NCBI RefSeq assembly: GCF_000204055.1
Contig: NW_006768820.1
Location: 166,522-230,521, forward strand
Length of the DNA: 64,000 bases
Source: Melampsora larici-populina 98AG31
Lineage: Eukaryota; Basidiomycota; Pucciniomycetes; Pucciniales; Melampsoraceae
Direction of reading: 5' to 3'
In this document: piece by piece, positions 24,728-37,146 of the stretch
How the letters are laid out: each line of letters opens with the position of its first letter
Numbering within the stretch: position 1 is the first letter of the stretch
The notes under the pieces: model-generated
The model's input: the letters and a program-made list of their open reading frames with translations, nothing else
What the model was told of the DNA's origin: nothing
The model's database searches: none
Translations under genes and position numbers: made by a program

Positions 24728-25094
24728 TGCAGATGAGTGACGAGGCACGAGGCATTGATCCCATCCATTCCGAGTTGTGAAAGCTCCTAAGGTATGGGCT
24801 CAGCTAGTCTTACAAAAGACAGATTCGGCCCTAGAGTGAGTACAAAACCATACCAGGTCCCCAGCAGACCTGCTCTGGATTATAACATAATCCAGGCCGC
24901 AGAAGTATCTCCCAGAGAAGAGTCTTGCTCTATCGCAAAGTTCATCGAACTCTGAATCACCTTGACTACTTCCGCTACTCTCATCCTCACGCTCCTAGTC
25001 ATACCTCTAGGATTATTTTCCCTTGACGTGTGAGAAGGTAGCCCCTTTTTCAAACTCTTAATAAATCTTGTGATCTAGCCGTAGGAACCAAGGC

Positions 25095-25289
25095 TTGCAA
25101 GCTGAGATCACTCCTGAACCGACACCACCAAGTTTGGATGAAGAAGAACAACAACAATTTGAAATTGAGACCAAAGAAGAGGAACAAGCAAGAAGAGATA
25201 GAGAAGATAGGGAACAAGCATTAGAAGAGATGAGATTGAAGAAACAACAAAGAAAGAAACATACAGAATTCATGCAAGAAAATCAATAA
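25095..25289 (+). CDS. Gag-like charged fragment
   Basis: A 64-codon frame, extendable upstream to about 25078 without ATG. It is Glu/Gln/Lys/Arg-rich (RRDREDREQALEEMRLKKQQ) and probably a coiled coil. The SRRNQGL start resembles Gag N-termini of rust LTR elements as I remember them. It is truncated, with no retroviral enzyme downstream in frame. Confidence 0.35.
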   Translation: MQAEITPEPTPPSLDEEEQQQFEIETKEEEQARRDREDREQALEEMRLKKQQRKKHTEFMQENQ

Positions 25290-25502
25290 ATTAATCAAGA
25301 GAATGACATGAGCAACATCATCTTGAATGACTTCAAAGAAATGAGTCATTCTGATAAATCATTGTCATCAATAGAAGAAGTACCTAGACAAGAACAAAGT
25401 AAGCATTCAAGATTCATCTTTGTTATCATTATCATACGACCCTTTGAAACTTGTGATACAATCCAAGCCATGCAAGCAAAGAGTTCAACTATGTTGATAG
25501 GA

Positions 25503-25597
25503 CGTGATATAATCCGTCGGAAATGTGATATATTCCATTCTTATAAACGTGATCTATTCCGTTTGATCAAGTTGTTTATAAATGTGATATAATCCGT
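25503..25597. repeat. four copies of a 15-bp motif
   Basis: (C/T)GTGATATAATCCGT or a close variant occurs at 25503-25517, 25524-25538, 25548-25562 and 25583-25597. Spacing is uneven. It might be a protein-binding array or a decayed minisatellite in the retroelement remnant. Confidence 0.6.
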
Positions 25598-25997
25598 TGT
25601 TAGAATTCACATAGAAGATGTTTGAAACTTCATTCAAGTTATTGTATCCTCCAAAAATTTGAATCTATCCGAGTTATGCCTCAGTCTTCTGGAAGATGTG
25701 AAGCTGAATCTGATCTGAAAAAAATGTTATAATAGAAATTTCTGTAGAAGTTGCAAAAATGGCACTTGCTATGGGAAATACAAACATAGTTGAAAGGTTT
25801 TTGAAACCTATAGAATCTCCAATTGAAGTAGGATCAAAACTCGATGTGAACCCTCTAAAAGGTTATAAAGAAGGACAAGTATCAGATTCCAGTTTAAGAT
25901 CTTTTACCATTTATTGGCACGAACACCTCAAATAGATGGACATAAATTTTCCACTTACAATATTTAATGATTGGTGGATTGAAATGGATCAGAATGT

Positions 25998-26075
25998 GGC
26001 GGTGTAGAACTCCTACGCTGTGGAGCGTAGGCAGAGCCTCGAGGGGAAGAAACAACCCAAGGGGAATAAACCGCC
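25998..26075 (+). other. compact self-complementary element
   Basis: GGCGGT (25998-26003) pairs with ACCGCC (26070-26075). It encloses a perfect 8-bp hairpin CCTACGCT-gtgg-AGCGTAGG (26012-26031). It stands out from A+T-rich flanks. I could not match it to a hammerhead, HDV-like or twister consensus. Function unknown. Confidence 0.4.
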
Positions 26076-26490
26076 AAGAGCCGTAACCAAAGCGCCGTTA
26101 AGCTGCCCTCAAATTTTTCAATGAGACACTTCTTCAAACCCTACTACCACCCAAATAAGCTTTCCAACCTTGAATATCCAATCTACAAGCTTTTGTTCCG
26201 CTTTAAGAATTCCCGTAAAGGTCCTACAGTTCAAAAACAGATGTAAACAAGCTGTTTTTTACTATGTTCCCCAATGCAGGTCTCCAAAAAGCTTCCTGCA
26301 GCAAGTAAAAATAATAATAATAATACTTTGAAAATCCTCCAAAACCTTGTTCTTCAACTTCTACTAATCCCAAAACTACCCTACACACCCTATCCAACTT
26401 TAAACCCAGCAATTTGCACCTGTAGCAGTGCAAAAGGTACCCTAATACCCTAGGACAAAACCCCTAGGTGGCTAAGTGAGATAAGTAAAA
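26076..26490. other. no gene recognised
   Basis: Pyrimidine-rich interval between the hairpin element and the TIR element. A minus-strand frame at 26224-26433 is unconvincing. Confidence 0.45.
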
Positions 26491-26498
26491 AAATAAAA

Positions 26499-28234
26499 GG
26501 ATCCCACTATTTAGAGCCCTCGGAGCAGTATCCGGCGCCCCCTCTCGGGTCGGACACCAGGCTACAAACAATTTAGCTGCCCCTTTTTTCAAACAGGGCT
26601 CCTTGTTTGAAAAAATCGGGCTTCCTCCTCAAATAAAATTGCCCCCTACTCATCCTCCAATGTCCATTGACCTCGCCGTTTTGTTTTGTACACGCTACGT
26701 ATATGTACAGTCCAAGTATAAGGATAGAAGCTAAGAAACTATGTCGAGGGGAGAGCAGAGTTTCTCAGTTCACTATAGCGTCCGATGAGCCACTATTGCA
26801 CTTGAGTACACAAGACCATGGCATATATGTATCCTAAACTCAAGGAAGGTATACATAGATTTAGGGGGTTCATACAACATAAGGAAGAATTGAGGGAGAG
26901 ACACAACATCAGATATAGGAATCAGAACTAGAAAGCTAAAAGAGCTAGAAAGTCGAAACGAACGAGTAGGACAGGAGAGCTACAAAAACAAACACGAAAG
27001 GCAACACAAGTATAGAGTAGAGTGTACAACATAAGAGACAGACTAGTGACTGTGAGGCCACAAATTCAATTGTGCTCGATACTTGCACTTGACATCGTCT
27101 CCCATTCCTATCTAACCTACTCTTTGTGCCCCGTTGCTTGTTAGCTCTTCGTCTATGATCTCGCTCATTGCACCTTGAAGGTTTAGAAATGCGTAAAAAA
27201 CAGCAAATCAGTTTTAAAGCCTCTCAATTCAAGTGGAATGAAATGCGGATGATTTGAGCAGTTTTTTTGTACAGAGCAAGACCCAGTCTCACAAGCAATA
27301 AAGGGGCTGATAGCGCTACCATATGAGCATGACGAAAGGCAATTGATGAGTGATGTTCATTGAATAGTCCTTCATGGTATACTACATACGCACAGGAAGT
27401 AAAGATGAAGATATCTGTCAGCTTCAGCGATACATGGGAGGATATGGGAGGTGAGGGTTAGATCCCGAAGAGCAGCCACTGGAAGGTGGTCCAATGTCAC
27501 ATTGTATTTCAGTACTCGGAAGCTTGTGACTTTTTCCGAAAGGTTCCAACTAGCCGTACGTTCCAATTGAAGTATGCTTCTTCCCGTAGCTCTTTGATTG
27601 GGTTGTAGAGCTCTTTGATTTTGTTGTTGAATCCATTCATCATCTTGGTCATGATTTGAGTTAGACCATTTGATTGAGCTTCCTAATGATAGGGACCTTA
27701 GTTCGCTCATCATAGAATCTGTTTCATTCAACGTAGGATGGTCCAATTTTTTGGAGGGGGAGTTCGGATTGCGTTCACCGGTATCCGACGGTTGTTAATG
27801 AGGCATAGAGAAGGGGATTTGATGATTAAATGAAGAATGAGGTGAAATATGGGTGATTGAGCGATTGGGTGATATTTTGAGCTTCAGAGACGGAAGTTGC
27901 TATTATGGGTATGTGTCCCTTACTTGAGGAGCCAATGTCTGTGCAGTGATGGGGCCGGTCCGGGCGCGAAAGAACTTGGGCGCCCTTTTATTTGTTTTAA
28001 TAAAGTTTTGTTGCCCCATCAAGGATGGAAGGGCACCAAACAGGTCAATTAAGAATTAATCAGGGGCTCTATTTGCGAGTTTGCGCCCTCTTAGAGAGCC
28101 CTTGAGGAGCCCCCAAGGTCCGACTGTGCGAAATATAGGCTGAAAATAGTCGGGTGTCAGCGGGTCACACGGGTTTTGGTGAAAACCCGGGGGGCTCCGG
28201 ATATCAGCCGAGGGGGCGCTAAATAGTGGGATCC
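26499..28234. mobile_element. TIR DNA transposon, non-autonomous (1.7 kb)
   Basis: The ends read GGATCCCACTATTTAG and its exact reverse complement. Imperfect inverted homology continues for about 45 bp through GC-rich sequence (CCCTCGG...TATCCGG...GCCCCC). Both flanks are AAATAAAA (26491-26498 and 28235-28242), an apparent 8-bp target duplication as in hAT elements. The flanks are low complexity, so chance is possible. No transposase is visible inside. The GC-rich ends contrast with the A+T-rich surroundings. Confidence 0.65.
27372..27746 (-). CDS. unrecognised small ORF inside the TIR element
   Basis: 124 codons, starting MDHPTLNETDSMMSELRSLS, with DDEWIQQQNQRALQPNQRA and LDHLPVAALRDLTLTSHIL. 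No family is recognised. It is possibly a captured gene piece or chance coding in the element. The last residues may be intronic. Confidence 0.3.
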   Translation of the reverse strand: MDHPTLNETDSMMSELRSLSLGSSIKWSNSNHDQDDEWIQQQNQRALQPNQRATGRSILQLERTASWNLSEKVTSFRVLKYNVTLDHLPVAALRDLTLTSHILPCIAEADRYLHLYFLCVCSIP

Positions 28235-28242
28235 AAATAAAA

Positions 28243-28663
28243 ATAATAATCCAAATTTCAAAATCCCCAGTATAAGGGTTTCAAAAAAAATCTTCGATAA
28301 CGCTCTTCTTCAACCCTTATATTCAAAATAAAGGTAAGACCTTTATTTTCTTTTCTTGTTCTCTCTACCAATGCGATAAAATAAAAACTAACACTCGAGT
28401 ATGCTTTTTTTCATTATTACTTCCTCTATCTTAGACTCCGATCGATTAAAAAAGAAACTCTAACGAAAGCTCAAAGCTTCGATTCCTTCCAAATCGATAG
28501 GACTTGATAATGATCAAAAAGAAAAAAAGAAACTTTCAAAAACCTCTTCCTACGATAAGACAAGATCCTCACACACAAAACCAAGAGAAACAACCTTTAT
28601 ACCCAGCACTCGATCCTCCTACAACCTATCTAAACCTAATGTAAGTTCCATCTTTTGTTTCTA
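28243..28663. other. flank between the TIR element and the Helitron end
   Basis: A-rich, no gene. It contains CCAGTATAAGGG and several TCGA-containing words. It ends at the A that precedes the putative Helitron 3' end. Confidence 0.4.
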
Positions 28664-28690
28664 CTAGGCAATTAGGCGGCGGGCGCCGCC
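28664..28690 (-). other. Helitron 3' terminus: CTAG plus hairpin
   Basis: CTAG (28664-28667) abuts a host A on the plus strand, which is T downstream in element orientation. A 7-bp perfect stem with a 2-nt loop (28675-28681 with 28684-28690) lies just inside. Helitron 3' ends need CTRR and a hairpin about 10 nt upstream. It is 430 bp from the stop of the oxygenase gene and correctly oriented for the helicase. Confidence 0.7.
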
Positions 28691-29096
28691 CTGGTTTAAA
28701 AATTTTCATTACAACTAAATTCTTATAGGACTAATTATAATTTATCTTAGGTCTAATGTATATAAATTTATGGATCACTTTCATGTGCTTTCTCTTACAT
28801 CTGTAATGACACTCCATCCATATTAGGCCCACTCTGATTTAACATGGCTTTGCAGGTTTGTTGAAATTTAAACTTTCATTAATTTCAATCACATTAGATA
28901 TATATTACACTCATAGTGTTCAGTAGAACAATGGTGAGTCTGTCTCATTTACATATTATCTATGTCCGCACTTTTTTTAAATTTCGAATTTTTGCCACTG
29001 TATGACGCACACATGCCAATTTATGAAAACAAAATTTTTGGGATAAATCAAGATAAAAAAATTAATTGAACACAAATTGTCATTCATTTCAAGTAT
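28691..29096. other. Helitron 3' subterminal region
   Basis: A+T-rich, no gene. It lies between the terminal hairpin and the oxygenase stop. Confidence 0.5.
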
Positions 29097-30414
29097 TCAT
29101 TCACTTTCATAAGTGTTCATAGTAACATTTAATTTTTTTCGCTTGATCTCCACTTCCTGTTCATAGCACTTAACAACTTCTTTCTTATAATTCTCCCATT
29201 CCTCATTAGTTTTTCCCTCTTTCATTTTAAGCAGCCCCTCAATTCGATTCAATAATGCTGCATTGATCTGAAGTGAACACCCAAATCGAGTAATCGGTGA
29301 ATCTTTTGGCTTGATAGGATTCCATCCTTCATCGTATGTAGTTGATCGCGATGTGTGATGAATCTCATCCAAAGCCCAGATGCTCTCAATTACCCCATCA
29401 CAATCATCTAATGCTAGTTCAGCATGATATTGATCTAGTATAAATTTAGTTCCAACTGTATCGCCAAGATAATCAGATAACTCCACCCAGTGCAATTCCC
29501 CCGTAGTTCGATTAATTCAAGCAAAAATTGCATAAGTGTAGACACTTGCATCTTGGTCGTCATGAGGATTGTTGTTGAAGCCGTCTCGCGTGACAACTAC
29601 ACTTGATGTGAACACATTTGCATTTGGTGACTTTGACCATGTGGTATCCGCGAAAGAAGGTATCTCATACTGCATTGCTAAATCCTGATTCGATTGAAAC
29701 GCACCTAAGCAGAGTTCTGACATCCATTCAGCTAGAATCTCGTTGATGAGGGCCAGGTCAAACATCCGTTCTTCATCCTCTAGAATCAATTGTTCATTCT
29801 TGCTAGTTTTCGCATTCAAAGCAGTTACTCCTAATTGGAAGCCATCATATTAGTCAGCAAGAATTATTTAAATAAAACGATTGGCAGTATTGAAAGACAA
29901 AGACTCAACCCATTTTTCGGCCCTTATCCGATCCAGGACGAAATCCCGCCGATCGCATTTCACCCCAGTCAATCAAACCCTGCACTGCCCCGTTTGTTTT
30001 GACCTCCCCTCTAGCTAGTGTATGTTGGTACAGATTTTGGATAACAAATTGCATGTCGTCCTTTGTCTCGGAAGACATTTCCGAGAACGGAGTGAATCGA
30101 TTTACTTGAAGGACTTTCCAAGTATCTGCATCAAGCAAAACTGAATTGCCAAACGTAATTCGTAGCCAAGCCTTTTTTGGTAAGGCGTTCAAATCGTGTC
30201 GCTTAAGGAGGTATATATGGCAATCGATTGGTATCCCAAAAGTTTTACTCAGCTGTGTACGAAGCGATTTGAAGGCAATGTCTCTAAATTCATCTCGATG
30301 TGGATGATTCCCTAGTTTGCGTTTAAGCCTAAGTGCACCTCTACTCTTATCCCGTTTCCGATTGTAAAGCGTACTACTGGAAGACCTTTTTTTCTTTCCT
30401 TTCTGTTTAGGCAT
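29097..30414 (-). CDS. TET/JBP-like 2OG-Fe(II) dioxygenase, one nonsense codon
   Basis: Exon 1 (30414 to about 29908) starts MPKQKGKKKRSSS, a Lys/Arg-rich likely nuclear signal. It includes KAWLRITFGNSVLLDADTW. A short intron leads to exon 2 (about 29832-29097), which holds the Fe/2OG core: NNPHDDQDASVYTYAIFA with the H-x-D pair, INRTTGELHWVELSDYLGD, the distal His in ALDEIHHTSRST and the 2OG-binding Arg in SPITRFGCSLQI. A charged coiled tail follows. TET/JBP enzymes oxidise 5-methylpyrimidines in DNA, and fungal members are known to be associated with transposons. An in-frame TGA (29517-29519) follows YAIFA and breaks the core. The DNA fits CGA to TGA, though Trp is also possible there. It lies between the helicase gene and the Helitron 3' end, so it is element cargo. 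Its substrate is not shown by the sequence. Confidence 0.65.
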
Positions 30415-32615
30415 GATTTTAGTTTGGGCTGTTCATAACGATAGAAGTTAGTCAGCTAATCAGACAAATCAGTTGAAAACTCTCCAGCATCCGACCCTGA
30501 ATACAATAATAGTTACAGACTGATGAATAAAAAAGTTCAAGACTACGGTTCTCTCCCACCTCTGGAATACAGATCCTGTTATCTCGAACTTTTTTGATCA
30601 CAGTTGTATAGCTAATAATTGACTATTCTGATTGCTGACTGTTTCGATAGTAGACTGGAGGGATGGAACATACCTTAAAAATATTTTTATCTCCGTCACA
30701 ATTTACTTTTGAGTTTTTTACTGTCGATTTGATTTTGATCCTAAACACCATGCAAATCAATCAAAACTCATGTTAGTTTATATTTTATTCAAAAGGCCAA
30801 TGAAAGATTTTGACATGAGCAAAGCTATTTAGCATAATCTTTAAGTAACGATTTGAGAGACACGATCAAAACTATTTAATACAATAGAAGTTTTAAATTC
30901 TCAAAACTTTATGATCATGGTTGTCGAGTATTTACTTATGAGTGTTGGATCACATACCAATAACCCATGAAACCAAAACAAATCTACAAACGTGACATAT
31001 ATAAAAAATAACATACTTGAGAATAAATGGTTTTTTATTGAATTCGATTGGTTCTATCGTCACTTCAAAATCGATTCGAATTCTATATGAAGGATTATTA
31101 GTCTCTCTTTTTATATAATTAGTATAGGTGAAAGACTAATGTAGTTGATTATCCGATACTTACACAGTCTTTGTTAAAAGTTGAAATTATAATAGTCACT
31201 GGCCGAAATGAATGAACGAAGTTTTATGGGAAATTGATCTATTTGGTCTCAAGTTACACTTTGATTCGAGTCGTCACAATTACTAATAGTTAAATATCTG
31301 AATAACTGATAACCAAGTCGTAAAAAGAGTATTATCGAGGAGCAATGCGTTCCGAATTACATTTGGTTGATCAAATTTGATTTCAATTTTCACTTGTCGA
31401 TGAGCTTAAACCTAGGTTAATTAGGACCAATTATGAAAAGGCAGTTCCGCAGTAAAACCTGTACAATAAATCTTTAAAAAGAGCTTGAGAGGAAGCGGTA
31501 CCGTAACCCTAACCTTTTTCTTTAGGTTAAATTCTGCACTGTGCAACCGCTAGAATTACTGCTGTTGATTTTACAATTTTGTAGGTAATGTTTAATTTGA
31601 GTACTTATACGGTACAACAAAGGCATTGATTTATTTCATTTCAAATATAATCAATGTATGGTTTACTTTAACAATTGTTTCAGCTTGGTTATTCCCGAGT
31701 TTTTGTTTTTCGAAAGTATTGCAAAACCAAAGTGAGTTATTATTGCTTTGGACAAATGCTTTAGTGAACAAATCCACATTTATTTTGTAATTCCTCGAAT
31801 TATAGTGTAGGTTAATATATTTATTTATGTAAAATAGACTTAAATTAGTTATTCAAACGCAGACAAAGAGATTTGTTCATCACGTAATTAATTATTGATT
31901 GTAACAGATATTTTTCTGAAAGTAAAGTCCAATCATAAATAATTTGTTCAAATTTGTTTGTATACAATCAAACACTTGATTCGAATTGGCTTAGGGAAAG
32001 TATTATTATGATGTGTCAAATAGTTGTTGTTGGCAAGCTTCAGGTTGGATGGATACAACTTGCGCAGCGTATTGTTTGGGTACAACAACTATAGTATCAG
32101 GCTATTGACATTGACAACTATGTCTAAAACACGTTCTAATGGCTGATAGGTTTCAATAATAAAAGAATGGTGTTTAATAACGAATGGTGTTTTATAACGA
32201 GTGACTTAAACATATTGTGAATGTAAAAATTTTGTCATTATGTTAACAAAAAGAAAAAAGTAATAACTACTGGGTTTAAGTAGCCAAACCTATCTCTTCT
32301 AAATTTCAAGTCAATTGAACTTCAGGATGATTTAAAATTCGAGAAGAGTCACTGTTCAAATTAAGTATGAAGCGAGTAAGCATTCAGATCTAAATCAATT
32401 TAAATCAAGAAATTCAACAACAAATAATATTGAAAGACTTTGAATCAAACTTACATAGAATCATTTCATTAAATAATCGATTTGAATAAGAGAGATTGAT
32501 ACTATGAAAGATATGAGCAAATGTTATGGAAAATTTTTAGTTTAGATTTCTTTTTTACATAATTGGAGAGATTAATAAAGACTTACAGAGATTATATGCA
32601 TTAAATCATTTGGAT
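30415..32615. other. 2.2-kb non-coding stretch inside the Helitron
   Basis: Strongly A+T-rich with no supported exon on either strand. It separates the oxygenase gene from the helicase stop. CCCTAACCTTTTTC near 31510 is not telomeric. Confidence 0.5.
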
Positions 32616-35600
32616 TTAATTGAGCAAAATCGGATGGAAGACGATGTTGTTAGTTGTTAATTCGTCCGATTCAGAAACAATTGAAACATGAACGTTTGAA
32701 GCACTTGTGCAACGCGAAAGGGCCACATACAACTGGCCATGAGAAAAGACCGATTTTGGGAGTAACACCGAGACCTTATCAAGACTTTGACCTTGAGATT
32801 TATTGATTGTCATACAAAAAGCAGGAGTTATTGGAAATTGATAGCGAAAGAATGGAATTGGACATTCCTCATTCCCTTCGTGTTTCAATTTGATTTTGGG
32901 TAGACTAATAACTGTACCTTTTAATTCACCTGTTAAGATCCTACATTGTAAAGCATTTTGATGACAATCAGTGATGAGCAATCTGGTTCCATTGCAAAGG
33001 CCCGTTTCTAAATTTAAATTACGCAACACCATCACTGAGGCCCCAACCTTTAATTTCAGCTTGTGCGATGGAAACCCAGGGAAGTTGAATGTGTTCAAAA
33101 CATCAACTGTCACTGCATCGAAAAAAGTCTCATCTACCATATCTATTGACGTCGAAACATGGAACTCCCCTGGTAATGAACCCAAGACTGTTTCATTGAT
33201 AATATTAACAGTAGCGTTAAGGGGCGTAATCATACATCTTTGCGAATATAACTCTGTCAAGCCAATCCAATCACGGTTGTGAATCATGTTGATCGCCGGA
33301 TTGTATTCAGCATTTAAGATTTCAGGGTCAAATAGAAATGGTGGTCGAACAATAGTGACATTACAATACATCAACTGTACCATTTGTGTATAATCTTGTT
33401 GGAGATCGCCAGAGCCTAATTCTAACAGCCATTTCCCAAATGCAACGTTAATTAGGTTTGGACGTGCTGCTGAACCTCCAAGACGGATATTGACTGTCAA
33501 TGCGAATTTCTCGATGTGATTCCAAAGGAAAGAGGCCTTTAGACTCGCCGCAGCTTGTTCCATGAGGTTTGATCTTCTCACAATTGGCAATGTTTGCCTG
33601 AAGTCCCCGGCGAACAAAACCACTTTGCCTCCAAATGGTAAATCTACTCCAGTTAAATCTCTCAAGGTACGGTCAACACACTCGATGGCATGCCGATGCT
33701 GCATTGCCACTTTGTCCCAAACGATGAACTGAACTTCCTGCAGTTGACGTCCGAGAGCTTCCAATGAAGTCACAGTACAAGAAGAATCTTCATAGACTGG
33801 TATGGGGATCTTGAATGCACTATGTGCAGTTCTTCCATTCAGAAGCAATAACGAAGATATTCCTGCAGCCGAGCAAGCTATGAATCGAACACCAGTTGAG
33901 TTACAATAATGAAGGATACAATTTAAGACAAAAGTCTTGCCTGTCCCACCGGGCCCATCTAAGAAAGCTAAATAAGGTGCTCCTTGATTAATTGATTCCA
34001 ATATTTGATTGATGATAGTTCGTTGTTCTTCAGTAGCCACATTGAGCATCGCTTCATGTTTTCTTGCGCTTTCTTCCGGGTCGGTGATGTTAACACGATC
34101 ATTCCTAGCTTCATCAGGTAATCTCAGTTCAAGCAGTAATTGTTCATTTACGGGAGACAAACCAACTCCAGCTAATGTTTTTTCCATTCCTGATAAAATC
34201 TTCTGCATCAAGAATAAAGCATAATTTTGAATCTGTGGTTCAGTAGGCTGGATGTGTGGATTTAATCGAATAATCCGGCGTTCACAATCGTCAGAAAGGT
34301 GGCCAATATGATCATCCCAAAGTTGTTGTGGATTGTCCGGTCCGCTTTGAGTGAGTATGATTCCCAGCATACGTCGCAATTGATCACCCGTTTTCCAAGT
34401 CACAGCCTCATTTAAACTCGAATGGTAATGATGATCACCGTGCAAGAGCCCAAGTCGATCTGCCGCCTCTCTGAAGGTATTGCATAGAACTCCCTCTACA
34501 GTCTGCAGATCGGAAAAAGATGTAGGGCCACGAACATGAGAGAGGAGTAAACGCAAATAATATACATCTCCATGTTTGATATTTGCGAAGTAAACTCTAC
34601 CGATTGATATAACTTTATTTTGGCAAGGCGTAAACCGTTTAGTTTTCTTATTCCACCTAAAGTACTTCGCGACTTCTTGATACTTTAGAGATCGGGCCGT
34701 TTCGTTTGATCCGCGAAGGGGAACGTTTTCTCAACAAAGGCGAAAGAATTCTGTAAGCGTGGTTCTCTCCGCTCTGCCAGTCTCCATAGTTGCTCTAATT
34801 CCTAACTCATTAAGATAATACACTACTTGCTCATTCTCTAGATGCATAGCAAGACGCTGTATTGCAGGATATCGGCCTGCAATTGGAAACTTCAACAGGC
34901 GCCAAATGGCTAAATCAAAAAGAACATAAATCAGTGTATGTTCAAACAAATCAAGATGGAAAAAGGCAAAGCAAGAACTAACCTTCTGGAGCACTCAAAA
35001 AGCGTGCATTTACATAAGCTATAATCTCATCGACTCGTTCTTCATCTTCTAAATTAGCAATCGTTCGGTCATGTCCTTTTAAGATATATTTGAAAAGGTA
35101 TTTAATTGCTCTGATGCTAATGGCTACTTCTACGTTAATATGGCAACCATACTTCAATATCAAAAAGCGGTTGTATGGAACTACAGAGCCATTGTCGTAG
35201 CGGTAACCAGCTTTGGCAAAAAATCGTCCATTATTGGGACGCTTATAGGTAGGGTAAGAGTTGTCATGAACATTGGTTGTTTCAAGGAAAGGGCGTGGGT
35301 ATCCGGGTCTACATTCTGAACCTGTCCAACACTTGTAGTTTTGACATGGTCCATGAAGCATGAACTGGGTTACTAAATCACACATGAGAGGCTCGCTTTC
35401 GGGATCTGGAAGTTGAGCAGAGATAATAGAATCCACTTCTTCAGCCGTTTCGGGTCTTGAATCTCGGTCCAGGAATAGAATTAAGTGTACATGAGGGAGC
35501 CCTCGTTTTTGGAATTCAATTGAATAAACATGGGCTACACACTTTCTGAATCTTTCTCGTTTTGTTACGTCTTCAAGTAAAGTAAGGAATTTGAGATAAA

Positions 35601-37146
35601 AGACACGTGCAACTACATCGGGTCGATCCTCTGGCGTTTGTCCGGGATCCAGTGCCTCTAGAACTTCAGGCCATTGAGGGTTGGCCGTCATTGTGATGAA
35701 AAGACTTGGATTACCAAATTCAACTACCAAGCTCATCGTGTCCTGATATAATTGTTGGAGATGACGCGGTCCTCCTATAAACGTAGATGGTAATACTACT
35801 CTCCTGCCTATTATATCCTCTTGAAACTCATTCCCCAATGCCTCAATTGCCCCACTGTAAAGTGCTGCTCGAATTTCTTTTTGATGATAACGCAGGTATT
35901 GAAGGCGAGAGTGTTCGACACATAAATACATATCGACAACGAATTCTTGAAATAGTCGTCCAGCAGCAAGGATCACCGAGAAAGCAGGGCGTTTGAATAA
36001 TAAATAGGCAAACCACTCTAGATTGCTGATGTCTCCTGTAACATCTGGCAGAAAGAGTTAAGTGAATGCAAAAGAGAAATTCACAAATCAATCGATTCAA
36101 CATTGTTTGATTTCCACTCGAACTCAGAGAAAGCAGATGACTTACTTTGTTCATTAGAGTTTTGGTATGCTTCAGACCAAGTTTGCGATCCATATAAGAA
36201 TAACAAAGGATACCTCAACGCGAAGTAACCAGTGTGTAATTCTGAAATACGCTGCAAATCACCTGATTGACGTTGTAATATGATATCACGTGGATGCGCA
36301 CCAATTTGTCCATCGCCATCGACTATGGCAGCCACTTCATTTGCAGTTGGCCTGTTGTAACGTCGATGATCAGTTCCGGCGGCCGTGATAGTCTTGATCC
36401 TTAGGGTCCGAGTACTCCTTTCATCGCAAATAGCAGAAGCCGAACGGAAAACTTGAGCATACGGATTGTGTTCATTCAAGAAATTCTGAAACTGCATCAA
36501 AATTCTTGGCTCTAGTTCCTTGCGACAACGTCGGATACGAAGATTAGCCTCGTCTTCATCATTTCCACCGTAGGAAAGATTTGAGCGAAGCCTGGTTCTT
36601 CTGTCGGCAATGGGATCAAAGATCCAATTAGATCAGATAATTGCCCTGAGACTCGAAATACGTATATACCTCGTTTTCCTGCAACCGTCTTATCAATTTT
36701 GGCCCCAAGCGAGGTGAATGATAGAGCATTATTATATTTTTGAATAAGAATTCGGAAGTCTTGCGCCTCTACAAATCCAAATCAAATTAAATCAACTTCA
36801 TAAATCATTCAGCAATACGTCTACACAATTTGCAAACCTTGATCTAAGCCACTTAACAAAGCCCTATAGAATTCCGGAATTTGCTCGCCAACGTCGTCAG
36901 GGAAGTATCGGAGTGGTAAATCTACAGCCCTTGCTGACAGCAATTTGATTACGTCGCAGTTATATGATTTGCATCCTTCTGACAACGTTCAATTCGCCAT
37001 CTGAATGCCTTGCAAGCTGCACATTGATCGTTTTGTCGTCCAATATTTAAGGGGATTTCATTCGGGAAACGACGTAATAAACTCTCTTCTGAGCCAAGAA
37101 CCTCGATCGGAATTGCAGGTCCCCGTACACGAGCCCTTGGTGGCAT
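32616..37146 (-). pseudogene. Helitron Rep/Pif1 helicase (RepHel), inactivated
   Basis: Start MPPRARVRGPAIPIEVLGSE (ATG at 37146). The Helitron-like N region reads FRILIQKYNNALSFTSLGAK (about 36755). The Rep HUH motif is LPHVHLILFL (about 35490), and the two-tyrosine motif AIKYLFKYILKGHDR (about 35080) is intact. The Pif1 helicase has Walker A GPGGTGKT (about 33940). Walker B reads WDKVAMQHRHA where D-E is expected, so the catalytic Glu is Lys. The C-terminus has MTINKSQGQSLDKVSV and LYVALSRCTS. RepHel nicks and unwinds DNA for rolling-circle transposition. Breaks: a frameshift near 36575 (FAQIF to YGGNDEDEANL), TGA at 34731-34733 in an otherwise continuous exon, and the Walker B change. GT-AG introns join about six exons. 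Confidence 0.9.

Larger units (their letters stand above)
24728..25997 (+). mobile_element. truncated LTR-retrotransposon remnant
   Basis: 24770-25075 looks like an LTR end: a GGATTATAACATAATCC palindrome, a CTC-rich U5-like stretch and AATAAA near 25059. A charged Gag-like frame follows, SRRNQGLQAEITPEPTPP then EEEQQQFEIETKEEEQA, ending at 25289. Further frames to about 25975 (MALAMGNTNIVERFLKPIE) are broken by stops. No second LTR and no pol are found. Element identity is tentative. Confidence 0.35.

Noticed and set aside
25998..26075. Hammerhead, HDV-like or twister ribozyme
   Set aside because: No CTGATGA/GAAA core and no HDV or twister order of stems could be found by eye.
26505..28228. 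CACTATTTAG ends read as a CACTA element
   Set aside because: With CACTA as the end, the flanking 3-mers (TCC and GGA) do not form a direct duplication. Including GGATCC gives matching 8-bp flanks instead.
31505..31520. Telomere-like CCCTAACC
   Set aside because: A single copy without tandem repetition.
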